Assembly: GCF_003122215.1 (NCBI RefSeq)
Contig: NZ_QEYD01000005.1
Coordinates: 1-64,000 of the forward strand
Direction: 5' to 3'
Length of the DNA: 64,000 nt
Source: Pararhodobacter marinus
Lineage (GTDB): Bacteria > Pseudomonadota > Alphaproteobacteria > Rhodobacterales > Rhodobacteraceae
How positions within the stretch are numbered: position 1 is the stretch's first letter; each line of letters begins with the position of its first letter. The position numbers were made by a program, and so were the translations under genes. Below the pieces are notes generated by a model. It was not told the DNA's origin. It saw only the letters and a program-made list of their open reading frames with translations, and ran no database searches. Below are positions 7,901 through 16,517 of the stretch, piece after piece.

Positions 7901-8398
7901 TCAGATCGCGGCGCGTTCTTCGCGGGTGCGCAGCCCCGCGGCGCGCAGGACAAGCTCGATGCACAAGGCGGCAAAGCAATAGGGCACCACCGTCAGGATC
8001 CACCATTCGGGGATCACGAAGCTGCGGATGAACAGCGTCCCGCGCTGGGCCGCGCTCAGAAGCTCGCCCACCGCCAGCCAGCCAAGCCAGCCGCACAGGA
8101 CCGCGCCCCAGCCCCAGGCCAGCCGCTCGACCCAGACCGCCAGCCGCGCGGGCAGGATCTGCAGCACGATATCCACGCGCACATGCGCGCCGATGGCCAG
8201 AATCCACGGCGCCAGAAGGAAGGTGGCGATCACCAGCGTCAGTTCGACCGCATCGACATGCCAGCTGAAATACCGCAGGCCGAAGGGACGCAGGACGACG
8301 TCGCCCACCGTCACCGCGACGGTCATCGCGAGAAGAAATGCGCCGAGCATGGCGGCGCATTTCAGGATCGCGTCGAAGATACGCAACAGGGCCTGCAT
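7901..8398 (-). CDS. TRAP transporter small permease subunit (DctQ type)
   Basis: 165 residues, four predicted membrane segments, with the DctQ-type sequence YFSWHVDAVELTLVIATFLLAPWILAIGAHVRVDIV. ATG at 8398 is the first methionine of a normal DctQ N-terminus (MQALLRIFDAILK). A GTG at 8404 in the same frame overlaps the stop of the upstream binding-protein gene (GTGA) and is an equally possible start; neither has a strong ribosome-binding site. It bridges the binding protein and DctM subunits. Confidence 0.85.
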   Translation of the reverse strand: MQALLRIFDAILKCAAMLGAFLLAMTVAVTVGDVVLRPFGLRYFSWHVDAVELTLVIATFLLAPWILAIGAHVRVDIVLQILPARLAVWVERLAWGWGAVLCGWLGWLAVGELLSAAQRGTLFIRSFVIPEWWILTVVPYCFAALCIELVLRAAGLRTREERAAI

Positions 8399-8400
8399 CG

Positions 8401-9366
8401 TCACTCGGCGCTTTCGGGCGCCAGCAACTCACGCAGTTCGGTCACGTATTCGGGCTGCAGGCGTTCCAGCTCGGCCCAGCCGGCATCGCTGGCGCGGCGT
8501 AGGAATTCGTCGCGGCGCTCGCCGTCCAGCGCGATGACCTGCACGCCCGCATCGGCCTGACGCTGCAGTTCTTCCGCCTGCAGGTCGAGCAGCACGTGGT
8601 CCTGTCCCTCGACCCACAGGGCGGCCTCGCTCAGGCAGTCCTGCGCGGCTGCATCCAGCCCGTTCCAGCGGTCCAGGTTGACCAGGATATTGCTGTCCGA
8701 GACGTAGAAGCCCGGATCGACGCGGTAGCGGATATGCTGGTCCCAGCCCTGATCGAACAGCCCGAGGCTGGTCCAGCCCACGCCCTGCACGACACCGCGC
8801 TCCAGCGCGGGATAGACCTCGGCGGGCGGGATCTGCACCACGGTCGCGCCCAGATCCTCGAAGAAGGCGCGGTAGACCGGGGCGATGCGCAGGCTCACGC
8901 CCGACAGGTCCAGCGGATCGGCCTCTTCGGTCAGGTACAGATGGAACGGGATCCCGTCCGAGGTGCGCGCCAGGTAATAGGCGTTCATGCGCTCGTTATG
9001 GATCCGGTTCAGCAGCTCCCAGCCGCCGTTCTCGCGCTGCTCGGCGGCCGAATTGGTCGACAGCCGGATCGCCGAGGCGTCGGGCACGATCGATGTGTAG
9101 AAGGATTGCGAGCTGAAGCCCACATCCACCACGCCCCGGCGCACCGCCTCGCCCAGCTCGAAGGTCGGGATGGCCTCGGGGCCGCCTACGAAATTGAGCG
9201 TGACGCTGTCGGTGCAGGTCTCGTTCACATGCTCGACAAAGGCGGTCAGCGGGATGTTCTGCATCGTCCCCTGCGGGAACGCGGTCACCACGCGCAGCGT
9301 GGTCTGGGCGAGGGCCGGCGCACCGATCAGGCACGACGCCATCGCCAGAGCGATCGTCTTGTTCAA
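8401..9366 (-). CDS. TRAP transporter substrate-binding protein (DctP type)
   Basis: 321-residue periplasmic protein with a clear Sec signal (MNKTIALAMASCLIGAPALAQ, cleavage after ALA). The DctP fold follows: TLRVVTAFPQGTMQNIPLTAFVEHVNE, then the region with VYRAFFEDLGATVVQIPPAEVYPALERGVVQGVGWTSLGLFDQG. The family Arg that pairs with the substrate carboxylate is probably in SGVSLRIAPVYRAFF. It is first in the minus-strand operon dctP-dctQ-dctM-iorA-iorB, and it faces a LysR gene, so an aromatic or keto acid is the likely ligand (inference from context). Confidence 0.88.
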   Translation of the reverse strand: MNKTIALAMASCLIGAPALAQTTLRVVTAFPQGTMQNIPLTAFVEHVNETCTDSVTLNFVGGPEAIPTFELGEAVRRGVVDVGFSSQSFYTSIVPDASAIRLSTNSAAEQRENGGWELLNRIHNERMNAYYLARTSDGIPFHLYLTEEADPLDLSGVSLRIAPVYRAFFEDLGATVVQIPPAEVYPALERGVVQGVGWTSLGLFDQGWDQHIRYRVDPGFYVSDSNILVNLDRWNGLDAAAQDCLSEAALWVEGQDHVLLDLQAEELQRQADAGVQVIALDGERRDEFLRRASDAGWAELERLQPEYVTELRELLAPESAE

Positions 9367-9402
9367 GGTATCCTCCCTTTCAAATCCCCATCACGAAAAA
9401 TA

Positions 9403-9429
9403 CTGAGCTTTCTCTCCTCCAAAGCTCAG
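9403..9429. promoter_or_regulatory. 9-bp perfect inverted repeat between the TRAP operon and lysR
   Basis: CTGAGCTTT and AAAGCTCAG separated by nine pyrimidine-rich bases, 37 bases upstream of the TRAP binding-protein start and about 130 upstream of lysR. In a divergent promoter region this is more likely a binding site or leader hairpin than a terminator. The rest of the 191-base gap shows no gene. Confidence 0.4.
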
Positions 9430-9557
9430 CCTTCGTCCGGGGCTCTCGCATGCAACGCGCTCAAACCCTTCGGTTTCGCGGCCTGCTGCAGAACAGACTT
9501 CCAGCAACCCCGCCATTATGCCAATGCTTATGCGATCCAAACCCATGCCGAATTGTT

Positions 9558-10481
9558 ATGAGCTTCAGCCACCGCCACCTCACCGCCTTCGTCACCGTCG
9601 CCGCCCTGCACAGCCTTGGCCGCGCCGCCGAGCAGATGCATATCACCCAGCCCGCGCTCAGCCGGATCATCCGCACGCTCGAGGAAACGCTGGGCGTGCG
9701 CCTGTTCGAGAGGCACCCGACCGGCATGATGCTGACCGCTCATGGCCAGGCCTTCCTGCCGCGCGCCGAGCTGCTTCTGGCCGACTGGTCCGCGGCCATC
9801 GAGGAACAGCGCCATATCTCGACGCTGACCACCGGCACGCTGCGCATCGGCTGCGTCGCGGGGGCGGTGAACCCGCATCTCAACCGTGCGGTGCGGATCA
9901 TGTTGCAGCGCCATCCGGGGCTGCGCATCATCGCCTCTGAGGCGATCGAGGACCGGCTGACCGACGCGCTGGTGGCCGGGCAGATCGACCTTGCCGTCGC
10001 GGGCGAGATCGACGGCTGGGCGCGGTTCGGTCTGCGCCAGAGCTATTATGCCAGTGACCGCTGGTATCTCTTCGCCGCGCCCGACCATCCGCTGCACCGG
10101 CTGGACGCGCCCGTGCTGTCGGACCTGCTGGCCTATCGCTGGGTCATGGTCCCCGAGGACAGCATCGCCCATGACCACCTGCGCGCGGTCTTCGGCACGC
10201 AATCGCTGCCGCCGCCCGACTGCGTGATGCAGACCCGCTCGATCACCGTCGCGGCGGCGACGCTCGTCGGGTCGGACTACATCACCATGATGCCCGAAAG
10301 CCTGCTGCAAAGCGAAGTGGCGCTGGGCCGTCTGGTCCGGCTGCCCTTTGCCCAGCTCGAATGGGATCGCGCGCTGTTCCTCTATCGCCGCGACAAGGGC
10401 TCGCTGCCGCCCGCCGCGCGCGAATTCCTGACGATCCTGACCGAAAGCGGCGGGGAGCCCGCGGCGCCCCGCCCGATCTGA
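9558..10481 (+). CDS. LysR-family regulator of the TRAP/iorAB operon
   Basis: 307 residues. The N-terminal winged helix-turn-helix is typical (HLTAFVTVAALHSLGRAAEQMHITQPALSRIIRTLEETLGVRLFERHPTGMMLTAHG), followed by the two-lobed effector domain. Unusually for the family the scanning segment reads AAEQMHITQPALSR, as in GbpR/CbpA-like regulators. ATG at 9558 starts just before the HTH; an upstream ATG at 9450 adds 36 residues unlike any LysR. Divergent from the TRAP-iorAB operon, it most likely activates that operon in response to its imported substrate. Confidence 0.88.
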   Translation: MSFSHRHLTAFVTVAALHSLGRAAEQMHITQPALSRIIRTLEETLGVRLFERHPTGMMLTAHGQAFLPRAELLLADWSAAIEEQRHISTLTTGTLRIGCVAGAVNPHLNRAVRIMLQRHPGLRIIASEAIEDRLTDALVAGQIDLAVAGEIDGWARFGLRQSYYASDRWYLFAAPDHPLHRLDAPVLSDLLAYRWVMVPEDSIAHDHLRAVFGTQSLPPPDCVMQTRSITVAAATLVGSDYITMMPESLLQSEVALGRLVRLPFAQLEWDRALFLYRRDKGSLPPAAREFLTILTESGGEPAAPRPI

Positions 10482-10505
10482 AGGCCCGGATTGACAGGCC
10501 AGGTT

Positions 10506-11342
10506 TCAAAGGGTCGTGCGCAGCGCCCAGAGTTCGGGGAACAGCTCGACCTCGAGCATACGGCGCAGATAGCTCACGCCCGCCGTGCCGCCGGTGCCGC
10601 GCTTGAAACCGATGACACGCTCGACGGTGGTGACGTGGTTGAAGCGCCAGCGGCGGAAGTAATCCTCGAAATCCACCAGCTTCTCGGCCAGCTCGTAAAG
10701 CTCCCAGTGCCGCGCGGGATCGGCATAGACGCCGCGCCACGCCGTTTCGACCTCAGGGCTCGCCTGCCAGGGCTGGCGCAGATCGCGCTGCAACACCGCC
10801 TCGGGGATGTCGAAGCCCGCCTTCGCCAGCTGCCCCACGGCGACGTCGTAAAGCGACGGTTTCGCCAGCTCGGCCTCCAGCGCGGCCAGAAGGTCGGGCC
10901 GATGCGCATGGGGCTTCAGCAGCGCCGCGTTGCGGTTGCCGACCGCGTATTCGATCAGCCGGTATTGCCACGACTGGAAGCCCGAGGATTCCCCCAGATC
11001 GTCGCGGAACGTGGTGTATTCCGACGGCGTCATCGTGCGCAGCACGTCCCAGGCGGAATTGAGCTGCTCGAAAATCCGCGCCACGCGGGTCAGCATCTTG
11101 AACGCCGGGCGCGCCGCACCCTGTTCCAGCTGATCGCGCGCCGCGCCGATCTCGTGCAGGGCCAGCCGCATCCACAGCTCGCTGGTCTGGTGCTGGATGA
11201 TGAACAGCATCTCGTCATGCGCGTCCGAGCGCGGATGCTGCGCCGTCAGGATCGCGTCGAGTGACAGGTAATCAGTATAGGACATGCGGCCGTCAAAGGC
11301 CATCTGCGCGCCTTCTTTGGCGGGGTCGTAAGCGTCGGTCAT
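10506..11342 (-). CDS. kynA: tryptophan 2,3-dioxygenase
   Basis: 278-residue heme enzyme that opens the indole ring of L-tryptophan with O2 to N-formylkynurenine, the first step of the kynurenine route. The family blocks are present: [36 protein letters not shown] (active-site His51), and [40 protein letters not shown] (proximal heme ligand His236). Length and ends are normal. It lies 215 bases downstream of kynU on the same strand. Kynurenine formamidase (kynB), needed between the two, is not in the window. Confidence 0.95.
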   Translation of the reverse strand: MTDAYDPAKEGAQMAFDGRMSYTDYLSLDAILTAQHPRSDAHDEMLFIIQHQTSELWMRLALHEIGAARDQLEQGAARPAFKMLTRVARIFEQLNSAWDVLRTMTPSEYTTFRDDLGESSGFQSWQYRLIEYAVGNRNAALLKPHAHRPDLLAALEAELAKPSLYDVAVGQLAKAGFDIPEAVLQRDLRQPWQASPEVETAWRGVYADPARHWELYELAEKLVDFEDYFRRWRFNHVTTVERVIGFKRGTGGTAGVSYLRRMLEVELFPELWALRTTL

Positions 11343-11477
11343 CGGGGTCTCCGTTGAATATCGTCAGGCAGGGCGGGGTCAGCCCGTCGCCCGCGCGTTC
11401 AATTTCCCCACCATCGCCAACCGCTTCCACAACGCCACCCAGCCCGCCGGACGGCAGAGCGGATCCGCCCCCGCCCC

Positions 11478-11534
11478 ATCTTTGTTCCACAAATATCCCG
11501 GGGGGAGCCGCAGGCGGGGGGCAGCGCCCCCCAG
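11478..11534 (-). repeat. intergenic GC hairpin plus TATT element, copy 1
   Basis: In the 215-base kynU-kynA gap. Read on the minus strand it has a hairpin GGGGGGC-GCT-GCCCCCC, then a run of C, then GGGATATTTGTGGAACAAAG. The copy at 34365-34404 has the same order (hairpin, CCCCC, GAGTATT, GGAGCA). Similar elements recur between genes in Rhodobacterales genomes; I know them only from general familiarity. The gap holds no gene I can support. Confidence 0.55.
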
Positions 11535-11557
11535 CGTCGCCGCCCTCAGGCGCGGCC

Positions 11558-12754
11558 TCACGTCACCCTCGCGCGGGTCTTGTATTCGGGCCGGTCCCAG
11601 GCCCCGGTCTCCATGATCTCGGCCAGGATCTTCACCGCGCCCGCGACCTCGTCCAGCCCGATATAGAGCGGCGTGAAGCCGAAGCGCAGGATGTCGGGCG
11701 CGCGGAAATCGCCGATCACGCCGCGCGCGATCAGCGCCTGCATGATCGCGTAGCCCTCTGGGTGGCGGAAACTCACCTGGCTGCCGCGCATCGCCGCGTC
11801 GCGGGGCGTGGCCAGTTCCAGCATCGGGCAGGCGGCCTCGACCTGTTCGATGAAGGCCTCGCACAAGTCGATCGAGCGCGCGCGCAGATCGGCGATCTCG
11901 ACCCCGTCCCAGACATCGAGCGCGGCGTCGAGCGCCGCCAGTTGCAAGACCGGCGGCGTGCCCACGCGCATCCGCTCGATCCCCGCGCCGGGGCGGTAAT
12001 CCAGATCGAAGGCAAAGGGCTTCTCGTGACCCATCCAGCCCGACAGCGCCGGGCGCGCGGTCTCGGCATGGCGCGGGGCCACATAGATGAAGGCCGGGCC
12101 GCCGGGGCCGGAATTGAGGTATTTATAGGTGCAGCCGACCGCGAAATCCGCCTTGCCCCCGGCCACGTCCACATCCGTGGCTCCGGCCGAATGCGCCAGA
12201 TCCCAGACCGCCAGCGCGCCTACCGAATGCGCCTTGGCGGTCAGCGCGGCCATGTCGTGGCGCCGCCCGGTGCGGTAATCGACCTCGGTGATCATCAGCA
12301 CCGCGACGCTGTCGTCGATGGCGTCCATCACGTCTTCGGGCGCCACGGTCTTCAGGCTGTATTCCGGCCCCAGCGTGCGGCACAGGCCCTCGGCCATGTA
12401 GAGGTCCGAAGGGAAATTGCCGGTATCCGACAGGATCACGCGGCGGTCGGGGTTCATTTCCAGCGACGAGGCCAGCGCCTGATAGACCTTGATCGACAGC
12501 GTGTCGCCCAGCACCACATGGCCCGCCTCGGCGCCAATGAGGCGCGCGATGCGGTCGCCGATCTTCGTGGGCAGCTCCATCCATCCCGCCTTGTTCCAGC
12601 CGGTGATCAGCATCTGGCCCCATTCGGCGGTCGCGGCCTGTTGCAGGCGCGCGGGCACGGCGCGCGGCAGCGGGCCCAGCGAGTTGCCGTCGAGATAGAT
12701 CACCCCCTCGGGCAGGTCGAACAGGGCGCGGGTGGCGGTGAAATCGGTCGGCAA
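11558..12754 (-). CDS. kynU: kynureninase
   Basis: 398-residue PLP enzyme of fold type I that splits L-kynurenine into anthranilate and alanine. The sequence shows IYLDGNSLGPLPRAVPARL, ALASSLEMNPDRRVILSDTGNFPSDLYMAEGL, the aspartate motif AVWDLAHSAGATDVDVAGGKADFAVGCTYKYLNSGPGGPAFIYV with the lysine that binds PLP in CTYKYLN, and WMGHEKPFAFDLDYRPGAGIERMRVGTPPVLQLAALDAAL. ATG at 12754 is preceded by a usable site. A perfect palindrome 65 bases upstream (12819-12834) links it to the MarR regulator near 30 kb. Its product is the substrate of the anthraniloyl-CoA operon at 30.5-37.7 kb. Confidence 0.95.
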   Translation of the reverse strand: MPTDFTATRALFDLPEGVIYLDGNSLGPLPRAVPARLQQAATAEWGQMLITGWNKAGWMELPTKIGDRIARLIGAEAGHVVLGDTLSIKVYQALASSLEMNPDRRVILSDTGNFPSDLYMAEGLCRTLGPEYSLKTVAPEDVMDAIDDSVAVLMITEVDYRTGRRHDMAALTAKAHSVGALAVWDLAHSAGATDVDVAGGKADFAVGCTYKYLNSGPGGPAFIYVAPRHAETARPALSGWMGHEKPFAFDLDYRPGAGIERMRVGTPPVLQLAALDAALDVWDGVEIADLRARSIDLCEAFIEQVEAACPMLELATPRDAAMRGSQVSFRHPEGYAIMQALIARGVIGDFRAPDILRFGFTPLYIGLDEVAGAVKILAEIMETGAWDRPEYKTRARVT

Positions 12755-12818
12755 AGGGCAATCCTCGGACGGTGAGCGAAGGGAGAAGCTGCGCGGAGGC
12801 TAGTCCCGCGCCCGCTAA

Positions 12819-12834
12819 ATTTCAAGCTTGAAAT
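12819..12834. promoter_or_regulatory. 16-bp perfect palindrome upstream of kynU (candidate MarR operator)
   Basis: ATTTCAAGCTTGAAAT, a perfect dyad without spacer, 65 bases upstream of kynU. Near-identical sites occur at 30336-30349 and 30411-30438 between the MarR gene and the anthraniloyl-CoA operon, so all probably bind the same repressor. AT-rich flanks in otherwise GC-rich DNA suggest a promoter here. Confidence 0.65.
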
Positions 12835-12937
12835 AAACACGGCCTTGTCGCGCATCAACTGTTTGCGCGGCCTCGCGGCGGCTGGCCCTTCGCGATGCCC
12901 CGCGCTAGAGCGGGGCAGAGGAACAAGGGGCGCGCGC

Positions 12938-13645
12938 ATGGAATATTCGGATAACGGCTGGGAAAGTTCGGCGCGGGCCTGGATCACCGACATGGCAGAG
13001 GCTGGCGATTATTCGCGCCGCCACGTGCTTGATGCGCCGATGATGGCACGACTGCGCCAAGGGCGTTTCCGCACGGCGCTCGATGTAGGGTGCGGCGAGG
13101 GGCGGTTCTGCCGGATGATGCGCGCCGAGGGGATCGAGCCCACCGGCATCGACCCAGCGCCGACACTTCTGGCCACCGCGCAGGACCGTGATCCCGGCGG
13201 GCGATATCTGTCCGCGCGGGCCGAGGCCCTGCCGTTCGGCGCGGACAGTTTCGACCTTGTCGTCAGCTACCTGACGCTGATCGATATCGACGATATCGAC
13301 GCGGCCCTGGCCGAGATGACGCGCGTGCTCAGACCCGGCGGCACGCTGCTCATCGCCAATCTCAACAGTTTCAGCACCGCCGGGGAATGGGTCCGCGACG
13401 AGACCGGGCGCGCAAAGCTCGTGATCGACGATTACCTCACCCCCCGCGCCGAATGGGTCAGCTGGCGGGGGATCTCGATCCGCAACTGGCACCGACCGAT
13501 GCACCGGTACATGCAGGCGCTCATCGGGTGCGGGTTAAGGCTCGTGCATTTCGACGAACCCGCGCCCGACGATGCCGATCCCGACCGCGCCGATCGTTTC
13601 CGTCGCTGCCCGTATTTCCACATCATGGAATGGCACAAGAGCTGA
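12938..13645 (+). CDS. class I SAM-dependent methyltransferase (UbiE/type 11)
   Basis: 235 residues. Motif I is VGCGEGR (FRTALDVGCGEGRFCRMMRAEGIEPTGIDPAPTLL) with the acidic residue after beta 2 as GIDPA, and the later motifs LPFGADSFDLVVSYLTLIDIDDIDAALAEMTRVLRPGGTLLIANLN are standard for Methyltransf_11. ATG at 12938 has GAGGAACAAGG upstream; an upstream ATG at 12845 would add a basic, non-homologous stretch. It stands alone, divergent from kynU and convergent with the topoisomerase gene. The substrate is unknown. Confidence 0.85.
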   Translation: MEYSDNGWESSARAWITDMAEAGDYSRRHVLDAPMMARLRQGRFRTALDVGCGEGRFCRMMRAEGIEPTGIDPAPTLLATAQDRDPGGRYLSARAEALPFGADSFDLVVSYLTLIDIDDIDAALAEMTRVLRPGGTLLIANLNSFSTAGEWVRDETGRAKLVIDDYLTPRAEWVSWRGISIRNWHRPMHRYMQALIGCGLRLVHFDEPAPDDADPDRADRFRRCPYFHIMEWHKS

Positions 13646-13657
13646 GGCCAAGGTCGC

Positions 13658-14719
13658 TCAGTTCTGGCGTTCCAGCCAGCGCAGGAACAGCGATTCGCCG
13701 TCATCCAGCCCTTTGAGCGGACGCGGCAGGCGGCGGCGCAGCGCCGTCAAGGCCGGGGTCAGCCCGCCGTCTTCCCAGGCCGAGACGATCGCCGGGTGGA
13801 TATAGCTGCGCCGGCACACCGCGCGGGTATTGCGCAAAAGGGATGCCACCTCGGCCACCTGCGCGTTCAGCGCGCGGGCGCGAGCGGTCTTGCCCTCGGG
13901 GCGCTCGCAGGCGGCCAGCAATGCCAGCGCCTGCACGCTGCCGCCCCAGGGCCGGAAATGCCGGGACGAGAAATCCTCGCCCGCGGCGGCGCGGATATAG
14001 GCGTTGACGTCGTGGGATAGCAGGTCATGCGGCTTGCCGTCCTCGTCGAGATAGCGAAACAGCCGTTGCCCCGGCAGATCCTGGATCGAGCGCAGGGCGG
14101 TGGCGATGCGGCGGTCATGGACCTTCAGTTTCCAGTCCTTGCCGGATTTGCCCCGGAAGGCAAAGCGCAGGTTCGACCCTTCCAGCGCGACGTGGCGGGC
14201 GCGCAGCGTGGTCAGGCCGTAGCTGCGGTTTTCGGTGGCGTAGCGGTCGTTGCCGATGCGGATCAGACCGATATCCAGAAGCCGCACCACCGTCGCCATC
14301 ACCCGCTCGCGCGGGGCGCCCCGGCGGCGCAGATCGGCATCCACCTGCGCGCGCAGGGCAGGCAGCGCATGGCCGAACGCGCCGAGGCTCGCGAATTTCT
14401 GCTCTTCCTGCGCCTGTGCCCAGAGCGGATGATAGCGGTACTGCTTGCGCCCCCGCGCATCGCGCCCGGTCGCCTGGATATGGCCCTCGGGATCGGCGCA
14501 GATCCAGACCTCGCGCCAGGCGGGCGGGATCGCCAGCGCGCGCAGGCGCGTGAGGCATTCCGGATCGCTGATCCGTGTGCCCGTCTCGTCGAGATAGTAA
14601 AATCCCTTGCCTGCGCCGCGCCGGGACCAGCCGGGTTCGTCGTCGTTCACATAGCGCAGCGCGGCGCCCGATTGCGGGCCCGGGGGCGTCTGCGCGGGGT
14701 CGCCAAGCCGCTTGAGCAT
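13658..14719 (-). CDS. DNA topoisomerase IB (poxvirus/bacterial type)
   Basis: 353-residue enzyme that relaxes supercoils through a transient 3'-phosphotyrosine. The N-terminal domain has GKGFYYLDETGTRISDPECLTRLRALAIPPAWREVWICADPEGHIQATGRDARGRKQYRYHPLW. The catalytic domain has the YGLTTLRARHV, FRGKSGK (Lys of the active-site set), HFRPWGGS and NTRAVCRRSYIHPAIV blocks, with the nucleophile Tyr306. Length is normal for bacterial IB enzymes, which are accessory and scattered. It is a single gene, convergent with the methyltransferase gene. Confidence 0.93.
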   Translation of the reverse strand: MLKRLGDPAQTPPGPQSGAALRYVNDDEPGWSRRGAGKGFYYLDETGTRISDPECLTRLRALAIPPAWREVWICADPEGHIQATGRDARGRKQYRYHPLWAQAQEEQKFASLGAFGHALPALRAQVDADLRRRGAPRERVMATVVRLLDIGLIRIGNDRYATENRSYGLTTLRARHVALEGSNLRFAFRGKSGKDWKLKVHDRRIATALRSIQDLPGQRLFRYLDEDGKPHDLLSHDVNAYIRAAAGEDFSSRHFRPWGGSVQALALLAACERPEGKTARARALNAQVAEVASLLRNTRAVCRRSYIHPAIVSAWEDGGLTPALTALRRRLPRPLKGLDDGESLFLRWLERQN

Positions 14720-14816
14720 CCCGGCTTTCCTTTTGGGGAAATGGATGCCGGATCAACGCGCGTATGCGCCTGCGGGTTCCGGGGCAGGGGACGACGCGCG
14801 CCGTACCCTTTCGGTC

Positions 14817-16514
14817 TCAGCCCGTCGGCAGGGGCTTGCCCGCGGCCGTATGGGCGGCGATGAAGCCGAAGGTCAGCGCCGGGCCCAGCGTGATCCCCGC
14901 GCCGGGATAGGTGCCGCCCATGATCGAATTGGCATCGTTGCCGCAGGCAAAGAGGCCCGGGACCGGCTGGCCCTCGGGCGTGACCACCCGCGCCTCGGGG
15001 TCGATGGGCAGCCCGACCGAGGCGCCGATATCGCCGGGATAAAGCCGGATCGCGTAGAACGGTCCCCGCGCCAGCGGCCCCAGGCAGGGATTGGCCCCGC
15101 CCAGCTCGGGATCGCCCAGATAGCGGTTATAGGCCGTGCTGCCCTTGCCGTGATCGGGATCCTCGCCTTTCTGCGCGAAGCCCGTGACACGGGCGGCGGT
15201 TTCGGCCAAGGCCTGAGCGGGAACGTCGATCTGCGCGGCCAGATCCGCCAGCGTCCGCCCGCGCTTCAGATAGCCCGAGCGCAGATGCCCGCCCATCGGC
15301 GCGGGGAAGGGGCGCACCGCGCCCAGCCCGTAGCGCCGGATCGTCGCGTGATCGGCCAGCAGCCAGACCGACCCTTCGGGCGCGCGTCCGGGCCCGTTGC
15401 CCAGCATGGCGCGGACGAAATCGTGATAGCTTGCGGCCTCGTTCACGAAGCGCTGCCCGGTGCCATCGACGGCATAGACGCCCGGTTTCGCACGGTCGAG
15501 GAACAGGTGCGGGAAGGGCCGGACCGAGCCATCGGCCTGCGGGATGAGCGAGACGGGCGCGTAGAAAAGCGGCGCGGCGTTGCCCTCGGCCACGCGAACC
15601 CCCAGCGGTGCGGCCAGCGCGATGCTGTCGCCGGTCGAGCCTTCGGGCGACATCGAGTAATGCTGCGCATGCGGATGCAGAACATCATCCAGCACCTTGG
15701 CCCGCGCCGCCCCGCCGCCCGCCAGCACGACGCCCAGCCGTGCCGTGACCCGCTGGTCGCCGTCGGGCGTGTCCAGCAGCAGGCCGGTCACGCGGCCCTC
15801 TTCGGTCAGCAATTCCTTGGCCGCGCTGCGTGTCTGCAGGTCGATCCCGGCTTCGAACACCGAATGCGCCAGCCGCCCGGCCATGGCCGAGCCCAGCACC
15901 AGCCGCGTCGCGCGCCCGCGTGTCAGCTTGTCCTTGGCGTGCCGCGCAAGGATACCCGCCGCGTGCAGCGCCGAGGCCGGTTTGCGCAGCATCGAGAACA
16001 TGTGCGGGATGTCCTTGCGCCCCACCATCATGCCGCCGAACACGGTGAATTCCCGGATCGGCGGGCGGATCAGCGCCAGTTTCTCGCCCATCACCCGCGC
16101 ATCGAAATCGAGCGGGTCCAGCACCCGGTGCCCCAGCGCGCCGCCGGGCTGGTCGGGATGGTAATCCGGCGCGACGGGGCGCATCGAGAATTTCAGATGC
16201 GTTTTGTCTTCCATGAAGCGGACCATCTTCGGCCCGGCATCGAGAAAGCTCTCCCACAAATCGGGGCGGCCGTGATTGCCGACCTCGGCCTGCAGATAGG
16301 TCATGGCGTTGCTCCTGGGCTCGGCCGCCCCCGCCTCAAGCTGATGGGGGTTGTTGGGGATCCATGTCGCGCCGCCCGAATAGGCGGTCGAGCCGCCGAT
16401 ATACTCGGTCTTCTCGACGATCAGGACGCTCAGGCCCAGATGATGCGCCGTCAGCGCAGCGGCCATCCCCGCCGCGCCCGATCCGACGACGACCAGATCG
16501 TAACTGTCCTGCAT
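14817..16514 (-). CDS. FAD-dependent 3-ketosteroid-delta1-dehydrogenase-like oxidoreductase
   Basis: 565-residue flavoprotein of the fumarate reductase/KstD superfamily. The FAD-binding N-terminus is DLVVVGSGAAGMAAALTAHHLGLSVLIVEKTEYIGGSTAYSGGATWIPNN. The C-terminal block FYAIRLYPGDIGASVGLPIDPEARVV...GLFACGNDANSIMGGTYPGAGITLGPALTFGFIAAH matches KstD, including the Tyr-x-Pro-Gly-Asp active-site stretch. Such enzymes desaturate a ring next to a ketone. It is the last gene of an operon with three SDRs and a TRAP importer, so a cyclic, probably hydroxylated acid could be imported, oxidised to a ketone and then desaturated. A steroid is not required: the family has broad substrates. Confidence 0.8.
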   Translation of the reverse strand: MQDSYDLVVVGSGAAGMAAALTAHHLGLSVLIVEKTEYIGGSTAYSGGATWIPNNPHQLEAGAAEPRSNAMTYLQAEVGNHGRPDLWESFLDAGPKMVRFMEDKTHLKFSMRPVAPDYHPDQPGGALGHRVLDPLDFDARVMGEKLALIRPPIREFTVFGGMMVGRKDIPHMFSMLRKPASALHAAGILARHAKDKLTRGRATRLVLGSAMAGRLAHSVFEAGIDLQTRSAAKELLTEEGRVTGLLLDTPDGDQRVTARLGVVLAGGGAARAKVLDDVLHPHAQHYSMSPEGSTGDSIALAAPLGVRVAEGNAAPLFYAPVSLIPQADGSVRPFPHLFLDRAKPGVYAVDGTGQRFVNEAASYHDFVRAMLGNGPGRAPEGSVWLLADHATIRRYGLGAVRPFPAPMGGHLRSGYLKRGRTLADLAAQIDVPAQALAETAARVTGFAQKGEDPDHGKGSTAYNRYLGDPELGGANPCLGPLARGPFYAIRLYPGDIGASVGLPIDPEARVVTPEGQPVPGLFACGNDANSIMGGTYPGAGITLGPALTFGFIAAHTAAGKPLPTG

Positions 16515-16517
16515 CGC

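Noticed and set aside
14720-14816. Terminator GCGC-GTAT-GCGC between the topoisomerase and KstD-like genes
   Set aside because: The stem is only four base pairs without a T-run, too weak to call.
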